A stretch of DNA of 64,000 bases from Climacium dendroides (lineage: Eukaryota; Streptophyta; Bryopsida; Hypnales; Climaciaceae). The DNA is taken from contig OX467087.1 of NCBI GenBank assembly GCA_950106755.1, positions 7,072,047 to 7,136,046 on the forward strand, read 5' to 3'. A program made the translations under genes and the position numbers. Positions 25,301-37,400 of the stretch are shown here, piece after piece. Under the pieces are notes generated by a model. That model was not told the DNA's origin. It was given only the letters and a program-made list of their open reading frames with translations, and made no database searches. Positions within the stretch are counted from its first letter, which is position 1. Every line of letters begins with the position of its first letter.

Positions 25301-26131
25301 TGTTTTCTCAATGCAATGTTTTTCCTAACCATTTTTTGATTGATGTGTGCAGATCTTGAAGCACAGATACGAGAGGCTGAGAGGAGTCGCGGGTCGTCTT
25401 CAGAACGCACTTGGTGACATGGCTAGCTTAGGTGAACGGCTCCATTCACTTCTTAGTTGGCGTGATCCTAGGTATGAGACCTCCCTTCAACCTGTCATGC
25501 ACTACTGTTGCGCTTTTTCAGTCTTGTTTCGATGCTTGTGATGAGTCCTTAGGATTTGTCTCCTCAAGCATTTAACCAATATGTAGAGTTGATTTTGTAG
25601 AGATGTATAGAGCTGTGGAGAGGAGTTTGGGTAGAAGAGCCAAGCCTGTTGAGACAAATTTTGATCCTCATATGTAAATTTCTTCTGCAATTTCAAAATG
25701 GGAGGTTGTAGTCCACTATTGAAAGGGAAAGTAGACGATGCATTTTCCATTCAAATATCAGTGATCAGAGATATTTGACCCTGCCTTGATGTCTTGCACC
25801 AAATTTTCTAAATGTAGGTCAGTCAGGTGTACCTCTAGGTGAGCTGCTGTCGGGTCAGTGTAGGAGTCCTCTAATTATTTTAGTATCCTCTACTTTCATT
25901 ATGCTGTCCATTGATCTTTCTTCTTGTGGCTTTGTCTGGCACAGGGCCACTGCAGTGTTCATCACATTCTGTCTGATTACGGCCATTGTGCTCTACGTGA
26001 CACCGTTCCAAGTGGTGGCAGTGCTGCTTGGTGTGTACGTATTGCGACACCCTCGGTTTCGAGATCCTTTGCCTGCTCTGCCCATAAATTTCTTCAAAAG
26101 GCTACCGTCGCAATCAGACCGTATCTTGTAG
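16334..26131 (+). CDS. MCTP family protein (multiple C2 domains and transmembrane region), 15 exons, complete
   Basis: Plant MCTPs are ER-anchored, phospholipid-binding tethers to the plasma membrane, enriched at plasmodesmata, and include FTIP1 and QUIRKY. Exons (GT-AG, phases consistent): 16334-16426, 16647-16718, 18225-18430, 18846-19063, 19229-19515, 19969-20109, 20356-20494, 20856-21049, 21303-21461, 21906-21982, 22250-22633, 23622-24039, 24689-24982, 25353-25471, 25945-26131. Total 2,988 bp, 995 residues, within the family range. C2A about 3-130 (LMPKDGQGSSNAY); Lys/Gly/Glu-rich disordered linker about 130-265; C2B 269-370 with canonical calcium-loop Asp (GKDANGLSDPYV, TVWDADKLSKDD); C2C 426-540, loops less canonical; C2D 582-720; PRT_C about 730-995 with hydrophobic segments at 821-852 and 938-970. 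ATG 16334 opens directly into C2A strand 1. The twin at 34456-44253 encodes the same protein. Subgroup not determined. Confidence 0.93.
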
Positions 26132-26675
26132 TGAAAGTCCTATCGTGTTCTTAAGAATTGCAACAGTAGAGCACCCTTCGTTTGTCATTTGTGGTTGCCT
26201 CGACTGATTTGCAGATAGTTTTACTATAATACTAGTTCTAGGAAAATTTTGCACACCCTGTGTACAGTGAGCAGTGGAGAAAGATAGAGGACCGACAAGA
26301 GCTTGGTGCTACTTTAGGCAGTGTCTAGCACCTTGCATTCGTGTCATTTACCATAATTCGTTTATCGGATAAAGGCTTCGATTTGCAGATTGATTGTATT
26401 CTTAAATTTATTATGAGATAAATTTGATTCCGTTATTGTCTTACAATAGGATTCTTTCTAAATTGAAGTTGATGATATGTCATTTTAACTCCTAAGTGCC
26501 TCCAATTCAATATTTTGGATGACGAACTCAGTGGTTGATGGCAATGTTTCGTGTGCATAACTTCTTGCCCGTACGAAATAACACTTAATCTGTAAAAGTC
26601 AACCTTTTATCACCAATTTGATGAAATTAAGGTAAGTAAGATTTTGTTCTGTGCATAACAAGGATTTGCACCATC
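26132..26675. other. Downstream flank of the left MCTP gene
   Basis: Probable 3' untranslated and flanking sequence. Related sequence follows the third MCTP gene (about 61,000-61,497) and the pseudogene (about 56,660-56,959), so the ancestral duplication unit included it. No poly(A) signal is clear enough to mark. Confidence 0.45.
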
Positions 26676-26960
26676 AATGGTGTGAATACATGGAGTGATT
26701 TTTAGGAGTACAATAACCAAATTTGTCATGATCAAATTCTAATTTGGGAATCATGCACAATGGTGTGAATACATGGAGTGATGTTTAGGAGTACAATAAC
26801 CAAATTTAAATTTGTCATGATCAAATTCTAATTTGGGAATCTCTTATGTATCATGTACAATGGTGTGAATACATGGAGTGATGTTTAGGAGTACAACAAC
26901 CAAATTTGTCATGATCAAATTCTAATTTGGAAATCTCTTATGTATTATTATTATGTACCA
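26676..26960 (+). repeat. Three-copy tandem repeat, 83-100 bp
   Basis: AATGGTGTGAATACATGGAG begins units at 26676, 26759 and 26859. The units contain TTTAGGAGTACAATAACCAA and TTTGTCATGATCAAATTCTA, and the third is longer because CTCTTATGTATCATG was gained. Copies are nearly identical, so the expansion is young. Mirrored at 33627-33911. Confidence 0.85.
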
Positions 26961-27479
26961 CGGTGTTGCTCCTTGTCATTGTAAAGGCATCCATTGGCGG
27001 ACCCAAATTGTTGGTGGATCCAAATTGGCAGATCCATTTGGATCTACCATGCCATAGAGCAAGTAGTCATTTTCTTTTGCATAAAACAACGTCGTGGTCT
27101 TTTGAGAAGATCCCTTTGGTTTGGTGGTGGCACTTATTGTTGGCATCTTGACCTTCAACTTTGTGAATAGGGCCTCCTATAATATTTTCTCTCTTCTCGT
27201 GGATTTGGTTTCTTTAGATTCACATCCCTTCTATCTTTGGACCCTTTGGGTTTAAATTGTCTAAAAGAACGTGAAAGTACCCTCCAAGCACTGTAGCATT
27301 TTTGTGAGTCTCAAAGGGTGCAAAAGCTAGTGAAACCACATGTTCCACCTCTTGCCACTACTTAGCAACTCCCACATTGTTGCCAAGTTGTTTTGGACTT
27401 CAAATACCATTCTCAAGTTGAGGGGTGTGCAACAAGAAGAGGCATTGTTAACAAAAAGGGATATAAATGCAAATGACAT

Positions 27480-27825
27480 ATACTATTGCAATGCCTAGTT
27501 ATCGATGTGGCATTGAAGATGTTCTTACAAAATCATTGCCATATCATGTTATAAGACTGGAATAAGCTAAGTTGGTGTAGGATAAGAAAGATTTGATACA
27601 TCAAAGACTTTCTCTAATGTCTCATACTAGTGTTGTAGAAGGTATGTTGAAACTCATTCATTACAAAGTGGTATATAAATGAAGATCACTAAACCAACAA
27701 GATCATGTACACAAGGTTGCATTTCAAAAATACTTAATAAATTACAACAAATGATTGGTATATACATGCCAACCCAGAGTCACACAGTGTATGATGCCAC
27801 TTTGAACTGATTTATTTAGGGCTAG
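27480..27825 (+). mobile_element. Copia-type remnant: end of RNase H and possible LTR start
   Basis: At 27512-27560 the plus strand reads IEDVLTKSLPYH, resembling the ADIFTKPLP motif near the C-terminus of Copia RNase H. About 130 bp later TGTTGAAACTCATTC (from about 27645) has the look of a Copia LTR start. The arm boundary at 27825 cuts this putative LTR. Frames are broken; upstream pol cannot be followed. Confidence 0.4.
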
Positions 27826-29819
27826 TAATTTACAACCAGCACAATTGACATGCAACTATGGTACAATTGATATGTAACTACAATACAACTATGCAACTAC
27901 TCCAGTGTCATTGCCCCACTTTGCCTAGTAATAGCCCTACTTCCTAATTCTAAATCCACCTATCCTCGTTATTCACCGACATCACCAAGCTACAATCCCA
28001 CTTCCTTTGCTTACTCTCCTAGTAGTCGTCATATAGGTCAACTTCACCAAGTTATAGGTGCACCCTTCTCTCATTATCCTACTTGGTTTGGAGTGCATTA
28101 GTCTTTCCTTGTTCGGTTTACTACTTCATGGTTTCAACGTTATATCTAGGTATCCTATGGTACATTTAAGATTGGCTTCAGGAAGCATTAGTATGTTGAA
28201 TACAATCCTACATCACCATTGTTATTGGTTTGTGACTTGTAGCTCGACCTCTGTTTCGTCATCATATTTGAATTCTTCTATGGAATCCCTGCCTGTAGAC
28301 AATTTGAGTTAGTCTATATCGACTTGCTGAGTGGAAAGGAGGGAACTTCTGTATGTTGAAAGAATTGTATTTGAGAGTGAGCATCTTACACATTCGAATC
28401 AGCATTAGTAGTGGTGAATATTGAGAATCTGTGAAATTGAGTTGGTTCTCTAATTTCTTTGTTTTGCTCAGTCAATCAAATCTTGTTTCTCAACTTGCAT
28501 AAATTTGGTCAGAGGGACTTTTCACTAGGGTTTTGGCTTATAAGGAAAGAACATTAAAGAATAGAAGGTTGAAGAGTGGTTATCCAAATTTTTTAAAATA
28601 GAAGATGAAAGCACAAACTTACGAGTGGTGTTTTTAGGGAACACCATGTGTTAATGTTGTCGTTGTTGTAGGTTAATTATTTGACCTTGTCATTTGTGCT
28701 AGTACGCCCCCAACCCTAAATCCTCAATGTGTAGTTCTACAACTCTCATGAGGGTGATAAACTCCATCGCACTATTATGTTGTCTTTTGCTCGCAATATT
28801 CTACCGACAATCATCTCTTTCTTCATATGCAAGTACATTTCACTCCCATTAGATTTTAAAAATACAATATTAACCTTAAATAATACCTATTCACCATGTC
28901 TTCCTTGTACTTGCCTACTAATCTTGTGGGCACTCCAGGATCACCCTTTTATTCTCCAAGAAGGTGTATTGTACTTGGTTTTTTAAATAATCTTTCTTTT
29001 TTTGACATTGCATTCATCGCTTATGGACAATGTGTTTGTATTGAGCTGTCTTTGTTCTTTTTTGTAGCTCAATATACCTTTTTGGAAGTCTTACCTACAA
29101 TTTCACTTTTCCAAACTACAAGTGAAGCTTTGCTACTATTGAAGACGATTTGAGGGTCAATATTTCCTCTTCTTGTTGTAGTTTTGTTCGATTTTTAGAC
29201 TGATCAGTTAAATTATTTTTAGTATTTATTGTTTTTATATTGTTTTCATAAAAATTGATGTGTTTTTGTGGAAGTTTAATCACAAGACTTATGTTAGTTT
29301 ATTATTTACTACAAATTGGTTTCTGAGCTTGTACAAAAGCATGATGCATTGGTATGATTGTACTTAAGATTTTCTTGATTTTCAATGAGAGTAGTTCTCT
29401 CATTTGTAGAGTTTGTGAAGATTTGAATGGGCGAGGCCTATTTTTTGATAACATTGAACATTTAGTTGTCTTCATGTTTGTGTACTAATGATAAGGAGAT
29501 TTCTTGAAGAATCGCATGACATTGTAATTGTTCATTGAACCATTTTCTTGACTTTTTAGGTACGTGAGTAGAAATCACTCAACATGGATTCCGGTGACTA
29601 TGAGAAAACGGACATGGAATTGCGTTAAGATACTAGAGTGACAAAGTTAGCTATCCAAGTACAACCAATAGAAGCAGCAATCGAAAGTAGTGGCAAAGGA
29701 ACAATAAGTGCTTCTTAGAAATTTAAAAATTATCATTAGTCTTACAATGGTATTTAAAATTAGGGAATTGCATTATATTTACTTGTATTTCAATATTTAT
29801 AAAAAATTGTTATAGTCCT

Positions 29820-30056
29820 ACAAAGGTAATTGAAGTTACATGAGAGTCGCAATGTAGATATAACGTAGTTGCACTATAGTCGCAATTTAGTTGCAATGTA
29901 GTTGGATATTACAACGATAATTGAAGTTGCATGAGAGTTGCATTGTAGTTGTATTGTAGTTGCATTCTAGTCGCAAATTAGTTGCAACATAATAAAAAAT
30001 TAGTTGCAATGTAGTTGCAGTCGCAATGTAGTAGCAAAATAGTTGCAATTGCATGG
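29820..30056 (+). repeat. GTTGCAATGTA-type short tandem repeat, block 1
   Basis: Degenerate copies of GTTGCAATGTAGTCGCAA follow one another with 10-20 bp spacing. The same GTTGCAA/GTCGCAA core reappears in 30,760-31,350. Confidence 0.7.
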
Positions 30057-30759
30057 ACTTTTTTAAGATCACATGTTCACTTTAGAGGAGTTTAAGCCAA
30101 GCGACATTGATAATAGTAAAAAAAGTGAGTTGATAGAATTCTATGGAAATTATCATCCTTTATAAAAAGTGAAGGTTCAATTATCAAATTATTTTTTTTT
30201 TTATACATTTTTTCTAATACTACTATTGATGTTGTATTCTTCTAGGAAATGAAGATAATCAATCTGATGGGGATAATGGACACTTATATGGAGAAGCCTC
30301 TAGTAGCAAAAACAAACGTATGAGATTTGTTGAATTTGTGCCTCTTCTTTATGGTGGATTTGTTAGACAACCAATGCAACAAAGCCTAGCCGGACAGTGG
30401 CAGTGGGTTCTGCCACAATCTATGCCACTACCACCCCATCCAACCTCCGCAATGGGCAATGGTTGAGTCTGGGATTCTTCCATATTTTGTTTCGTGGCAA
30501 GGACATGTGCAATTGGAGGAAGTGTTGTGTAAATCAGATAGCATTGGACATTTTGCAAGTCGCAAGAGTCAAAAAGAGTTTGAGAAGAAAGTAGTAGCCT
30601 GAAGCAATAGTGGAAAAAAACCCAAATCAAATACATGTGAACTTAAATGGTGAGATTGATGCAAACTCTACTAGGAAGAATGCTTGGGACTGACATATAA
30701 GGGCATTTGTTCCATTGATCCTTGATGTGAATATTATCGACTGAGATAAATAAGTTGGA

Positions 30760-31350
30760 TATAAATTATATATAATTTTCAAGTTAGTTGTATACAAGTT
30801 AGTTATAAATTATAAACAAGTTGCATATAAATGACAAAAAAGTTGTATAGGATCCATAAACAAGTTGCTAAGAGTAGCAAACATATCAAAAACTAGTCCC
30901 CAAAAGTCAAAATCAAGTCCAAATGTAGTTGCAAATAAGTCGTAGACAAACTACAATCAAGTTGCACAAAAGTTGTAAACAAATCGTAGATGAATCGCAA
31001 GAAAGGCAAGTCCAAATGTAGTTGTACATCATTGACAATGAAATCATAAACAAACCGCAATCAAGTCACAAACGAGTCGCAAAGGAGTTGCAAAGAAGTT
31101 GCAAATGAATCGCAAACAAGTTGTAAAGGAGTTGCAAATGAGTCACAGATGAGTTGCAAACAAGTTGCAGATGGGTCACAGCAAAGGCAAGTCTAATTGT
31201 AGTTGCACACTAATGGCCATGAAATCATAGACAAATTGCAATCAAGTCACAAAGGAGTTGTAAACGAATCACAGCAAAGTCGCAACAAAGTCCCAACAAA
31301 GTCCCATGAGTCATAAACAATTTGCATGTTAGTTGCAAAAAGTTAACTAT
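30760..31350 (+). repeat. GTTGCAAANRA-type short tandem repeat, block 2
   Basis: Irregular copies of a roughly 10-12-bp motif such as AAGTTGCAAATGAATCGCAA alternate with GTCACA and TCATAAAC variants over nearly 600 bp. Same core and orientation as block 1. No coding signal. Confidence 0.7.
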
Positions 31351-31747
31351 AGGTTAACTACAAGTTATCTCACGTGGCAGTGAATATCACACAAGCAATT
31401 CATGTCAAAACAATTCGTTGATGAAGTTCTTTGCAAGCTATTGGATGATAGACAATCTTGTGACTACATTGCAACTAATGCAATTTTTCCGATGCAACTG
31501 CGGGCTCTAAATTATCACCTAGTTGCAAACGCCCTATACAATTACAAAACCAATTGCACAGTGTAGTTGCAAAACCCCTAATTTTCTTCTAGTTACTTGG
31601 ATTTATAGTAACGTACCAATATTCTCTGCAATGCTCACAAAAAGCTACCTTATTAGGCTAGATGTCCTTTGACATCTTCATGTTTTGTCAAACCTTGCTC
31701 ATCAATGATAAAAATGTAGTTAGAAACATAGATTTCTTATAGAGTTT

Positions 31748-32092
31748 CTAGCAACTCGCCTCCCTATGGACTTTGACACTACAACCTAAATAAAAACCAC
31801 CGGCCTTAGCTAGTTCATTCTTTGCCATTTTCTTGCAATCCCATTGGCAATGACCAATTCCTTCACAATTATAATATACGATATTTGCATCCCCTACATT
31901 AGCTAGAATGCTAGCTTTTATAGACTTGGTCTTCTTTGGCAGTTTTTCCTCATGCAAGAAATCCATCGCAACCTTTTCCTCTAAGAGATTGATTTCAATT
32001 CTCTTAGAGATCTCAAAAACATACCCTAAGGTTGGTGGTACACCTAACCCTAAAGCCTCACTACAGACAAGAATATTCAACTCTTTGTCCAA
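31748..32092 (-). pseudogene. Gag-like fragment with a degenerate zinc knuckle
   Basis: A 114-codon minus-strand frame contains YYNCEGIGHCQWDC, matching the retroviral-type CCHC knuckle (C-x2-C-x4-H-x4-C) except that the first Cys is Tyr. A basic, Lys-rich segment precedes it, as in retrotransposon Gag. It lies downstream, on the same strand, of the putative Copia LTR that enters from the right arm, so it may be that element's gag. Too short and damaged to be functional. Confidence 0.5.
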
Positions 32093-32761
32093 AATGCTAT
32101 ACTAGTGGTGAACAAATTGCTGTTCAATTATTCCATGTGTAGTAGAAATTAACCACCTCAATTTCAAGTGTGCCTCTCACAATGATTCTTCACTTTCACA
32201 CGCAAATGTGCAAGGTGACTTCATCTAACTATAAGATCCATTTCCACAAGTTTCTTTCATTGGTCTTCCATTGGTTTGGTTCTCCTATTACTTCTCTTTA
32301 CATTACCTATAGTTCCCATATCTCCCAAGTGTTGGCATATGGACCATTATTAGTGTTGATATCCAATGCCTCCTCATGAAAGGAAGAATATTGTGTCAAA
32401 AGATAAGGCTAATGCATTGTTCCATAAGGGACAAATGAAGGACCATATTGGTACTATGCCAAAGCGTTCAATGAAAAAAAATCCTACTATAAAGGGTAGT
32501 AAGAGCCACTCACTAAATATTTTTTCTACATCCCCAAAGCAAGTGACAAGACAAAATACTAAAATCCAAAAGATGAAAAGATTTGGAGTCCCAAACACCA
32601 CCACAAATAAAACTCCAAACGCAAGTGGTAGAAGTGCCAACAAAACTTGTCTAGAGCATCAAAGAGGAGCCTCATTAGAGTTGAGAATCCCTCTTTAGTT
32701 TTAGTCTAGATTGCATAGAATATTCTATACATATACATTATATGACTCTGCATTTGTAATC

Positions 32762-33107
32762 CTAGCCCTAAATAAATCAGTTCAAAGTGGCATCATACAC
32801 TGTGTGACTCTGGGTTGGCATGTATATACCAATCATTTGTTGTAATTTATTAAGTATTTTTGAAATGCAACCTTGTGTACATGATCTTGTTGGTTTAGTG
32901 ATCTTCATTTATATACCACTTTGTAATGAATGAGTTTCAACATACCTTCTACAACACTAGTATGAGACATTAGAGAAAGTCTTTGATGTATCAAATCTTT
33001 CTTATCCTACACCAACTTAGCTTATTCCAGTCTTATAACATGATATGGCAATGATTTTGTAAGAACATCTTCAATGCCACATCGATAACTAGGCATTGCA
33101 ATAGTAT
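32762..33107 (-). mobile_element. Copia-type remnant, mirror copy
   Basis: Mirror of 27480-27825 with the same RNase H-like LTKSLPYH segment. Here the LTR-like sequence continues past the arm boundary into the spacer (ATTACAAATGCAGAGTCATA on the minus strand). Confidence 0.4.
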
Positions 33108-33626
33108 ATGTCATTTGCATTTATATCCCTTTTTGTTAACAATGCCTCTTCTTGTTGCACACCCCTCAACTTGAGAATGGTATTTGAAGTCCAAAACAAC
33201 TTGGCAACAATGTGGGAGTTGCTAAGTAGTGGCAAGAGGTGGAACATGTGGTTTCACTAGCTTTTGCACCCTTTGAGACTCACAAAAATGCTACAGTGCT
33301 TGGAGGGTACTTTCACGTTCTTTTAGACAATTTAAACCCAAAGGGTCCAAAGATAGAAGGGATGTGAATCTAAAGAAACCAAATCCACGAGAAGAGAGAA
33401 AATATTATAGGAGGCCCTATTCACAAAGTTGAAGGTCAAGATGCCAACAATAAGTGCCACCACCAAACCAAAGGGATCTTCTCAAAAGACCACGACGTTG
33501 TTTTATGCAAAAGAAAATGACTACTTGCTCTATGGCATGGTAGATCCAAATGGATCTGCCAATTTGGATCCACCAACAATTTGGGTCCGCCAATGGATGC
33601 CTTTACAATGACAAGGAGCAACACCG

Positions 33627-33911
33627 TGGTACATAATAATAATACATAAGAGATTTCCAAATTAGAATTTGATCATGACAAATTTGGTTGTTGTACTCCT
33701 AAACATCACTCCATGTATTCACACCATTGTACATGATACATAAGAGATTCCCAAATTAGAATTTGATCATGACAAATTTAAATTTGGTTATTGTACTCCT
33801 AAACATCACTCCATGTATTCACACCATTGTGCATGATTCCCAAATTAGAATTTGATCATGACAAATTTGGTTATTGTACTCCTAAAAATCACTCCATGTA
33901 TTCACACCATT
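33627..33911 (-). repeat. Three-copy tandem repeat, mirror copy
   Basis: Reverse complement of 26676-26960, with the same three units and the same long third unit. Confidence 0.85.
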
Positions 33912-34455
33912 GATGGTGCAAATCCTTGTTATGCACAGAACAAAATCTTACTTACCTTAATTTCATCAAATTGGTGATAAAAGGTTGACTTTTACAGATT
34001 AAGTGTTATTTCGTACGGGCAAGAAGTTATGCACACGAAACATTGCCATCAACCACTGAGTTCGTCATCCAAAATATTGAATTGGAGGCACTTAGGAGTT
34101 AAAATGACATATCATCAACTTCAATTTAGAAAGAATCCTATTGTAAGACAATAACGGAATCAAATTTATCTCATAATAAATTTAAGAATACAATCAATCT
34201 GCAAATCGAAGCCTTTATCCGATAAACGAATTATGGTAAATGACACGAATGCAAGGTGCTAGACACTGCCTAAAGTAGCACCAAGCTCTTGTCGGTCCTC
34301 TATCTTTCTCCACTGCTCACTGTACACAGGGTGTGCAAAATTTTCCTAGAACTAGTATTATAGTAAAACTATCTGCAAATCAGTCGAGGCAACCACAAAT
34401 GACAAACGAAGGGTGCTCTACTGTTGCAATTCTTAAGAACACGATAGGACTTTCA

Positions 34456-37400
34456 CTACAAGATACGGTCTGATTGCGACGGTAGCCTTTTGAAGAAATT
34501 TATGGGCAGAGCAGGCAAAGGATCTCGAAACCGAGGGTGTCGCAATACGTACACACCAAGCAGCACTGCCACCACTTGGAACGGTGTCACGTAGAGCACA
34601 ATGGCCGTAATCAGACAGAATGTGATGAACACTGCAGTGGCCCTGTGCCAGACAAAGCCACAAGAAGAAAGATCAATGGACAGCATAATGAAAGTAGAGG
34701 ATACTAAAATAATTAGAGGACTCCTACACTGACCCGACAGCAGCTCACCTAGAGGTACACCTGACTGACCTACATTTAGAAAATTTGGTGCAAGACATCA
34801 AGGCAGGGTCAAATATCTCTGATCACTGATATTTGAATGGAAAATGCATCGTCTACTTTCCCTTTCAATAGTGGACTACAACCTCCCATTTTGAAATTGC
34901 AGAAGAAATTTACATATGAGGATCAAAATTTGTCTCAACAGGCTTGGCTCTTCTACCCAAACTCCTCTCCACAGCTCTATACATCTCTACAAAATCAACT
35001 CTACATATTGGTTAAATGCTTGAGGAGACAAATCCTAAGGACTCATCACAAGCATCGAAACAAGACTGAAAAAGCGCAACAGTAGTGCATGACAGGTTGA
35101 AGGGAGGTCTCATACCTAGGATCACGCCAACTAAGAAGTGAATGGAGCCGTTCACCTAAGCTAGCCATGTCACCAAGTGCGTTCTGAAGACGACCCGCGA
35201 CTCCTCTCAGCCTCTCGTATCTGTGCTTCAAGATCTGCACACATCAATCAAAAAATGGTTAGGAAAAACATTGCATTGAGAAAACACGCAAAAACAGATT
35301 ACTGGGACCAGCAAATCACAGGAAGGATAAACCAGATTATCCAACCGTTATCTAAAGCAGCTCGAATCTACTTGCGAGAATCGAAGAAACTGGATTTGCC
35401 CAGGCCAAATGTAACGAAAATGAAGCAAAATAATTTCGTCCCTTCCTCTCCCAAAACATGCCCAGAGCTGATGGGAGCTAAAACATCCGCTATTAGCCAG
35501 GGCTAAGCTTCAGAATCCTCCGGCTGAAGTCGAACATGGTACAAGCGATTCAAGCTTGCGTTTTTTAAAGAACAAAATTACAATTACTGGTTGGAATTGC
35601 TGACCTCTGGTGCTCTATTGGCTGGGACGACATTGAATTCCTCCTCCAGCTCATCCAAGTCGCCAATGTACTCCCCTTGAGAGAGTTTGGCATCCATGAA
35701 GGGAGGGGTGCGAGACCGAAAGCGGTAGTTCCAAGCCCCAATCAGAAACATATAGAGAAACACCGTCGGCAACAAAAGCTCCGGGTACCAAACAAGGATC
35801 AAGAAAAGGATGTGCACCAGCACCGTGGTGACCGGACTCTTCCAACTACAGATGTCGGAGAACCAGTTCATCACAGCCAGGACACCACTCAGCACACCCT
35901 GTACAACAGCAACAAACATGCCAAATCAGATAATTCGATAAATCTGCATTCGAGAAGAAACGCGCTTGAAACGGCCACACAAACCACACACCATACACCC
36001 CTTAAAAAGCATTCCCATCAGTGGCACTATTCCCACTAACAATGCGGCTATTCAAATACTAATCCTCTCAAAAAAGGGAACTCTCCACTTAATAGTCCCA
36101 TTGATATTCTCAACCGCGACACCTTTTCACTAAACTAATGCTCATATTGTTACATAAAAAGCATTGTGAAAGTACAACTTGACACCACTATTCAAATATC
36201 CATGTTATGTACCAGTACTTGCATTATATAACATAAATTGTGAATGATTCTTAAAAAGTACATTTTAGCACCACAATTCGAATGAACTTATCCTACTCGG
36301 CCCAAAATCTCTCACATTCTCTCAAATACATACATCTTCCCTGTTGTGGAATACTAGATATGGAAAAAAGCATGAATTGCTTGTATTGAAAGTACCCCAA
36401 ACTCATAAAATTCAAACCCTTCTGTAAATTACCATGTCAAATTACTAGCATACATTCATGGTCCCATCATGACACACTGAAAAACTTGGGACCCAGGCGG
36501 AAGATGAGAGTGCGGAGAGGTTCATTCAGTCAGAGTGCCCGGCGTACCATGATTCGGAAATAGTTGGCTTTGCTCCGTCGCATGCTCCATCGCTCCGACT
36601 CCGTGTCCAGCATGAACTGCACGACCTCCTGCCGCAAGGGCGGCTCCGCCTTCATCAGACGCAAGGCCACGATGTTCATGGCGGCCACGCGAAGCGGCTC
36701 CGTCTGACGCGGGTCGATGGGGTAGAAGAAGTGCATGCGCGGCAGCTGCGGTTGCACGTACGCGTGTATCAGGTTGGCCGTGGACGCGCAAGACAACCGC
36801 ACCGCCAGCTCGATCTCGCCCATCTTCTTCACGCCCTGCGGAGTCACTACCAGCAGCGGGTACGAGTTCGTGTACACGCGGTCGCTCTCCAGCGTCGACA
36901 GACGGATGCGCACTTTGCCCACAGGCAAGTCCTTCGCCTGGATGGGCGCCATGGGTTGCGTGTGACTGCAGGCAACAAACCGCAGCAGAAGCAGCAGCGT
37001 CAGAACCAGCAAAACTTCACAACTCGAAGTGAACTACTGCATGTCACAATAATCTGGGCAATCCAAAAATTGAATCGAAAACGTTACTATCAACCGTCTC
37101 TAATTGCACTTTCCATCCTGTAAATCTTTCATATTGTGCAATTTTTGCATGTCAAGTTGTGAATGAAACAGATAGGAGCCCATTTGGCTCCCCGAAGCCA
37201 GTACAACTAGGCGGGGGAGTCGAGTGTGCTCCATGATAAATTAATTAACCTAGAGATTTAATGGACTCTTGACTCGTAGGTAGCTAGAACGACATTGGAA
37301 TATGGAAGCCGCACAACCAAAGGGTTAAACCACTAATAGCAGCAAAAGGGTTTCTACATATATTCTATGGAATTTAAAGAAGTAGTATACTAGAAGCTCG

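Larger units (their letters stand above)
12897..27825 (+). repeat. Left arm of a 14.9-kb near-perfect inverted repeat
   Basis: The arm is the reverse complement of 32762-47691. Every matched feature pair sums to 60,587, so there is no net indel from about 13.0 to 27.8 kb. Differences found: bases 13153, 13216, 13300, 13499 and 14619 and a 1-bp indel in A/T runs near 12980. All frames longer than 60 codons inside 14.6-27.8 kb have identical translations in the other arm. The arm carries a complete MCTP gene with 3.4 kb upstream and 1.7 kb downstream. Its outer edge cuts a SINE and its inner edge lies in Copia-like sequence. It is probably the derived copy. Confidence 0.95.
27826..32761. other. 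Unique spacer of the palindrome
   Basis: 4,936 bp with no counterpart in the arms. It is AT-rich with no supportable gene. At its left edge (27,826-27,930) are several short ACAACT/ATGCAACTA motifs. 28,000-29,800 has only short unconvincing frames (for example 28058-28312, 84 codons). 30,240-30,720 has a less AT-rich patch without a coherent frame. The right edge continues the Copia-like LTR naturally on the minus strand, while the left edge breaks off from it, which suggests that the right junction is the original one. Confidence 0.6.

Noticed and set aside
33429..33611. 60-codon frame (ISATTKPKGSSQKTTTLFY) in the right arm and its mirror
   Set aside because: Short, lies in Copia-like debris, no recognised motif; may be retroelement-derived but could not be supported as a gene.
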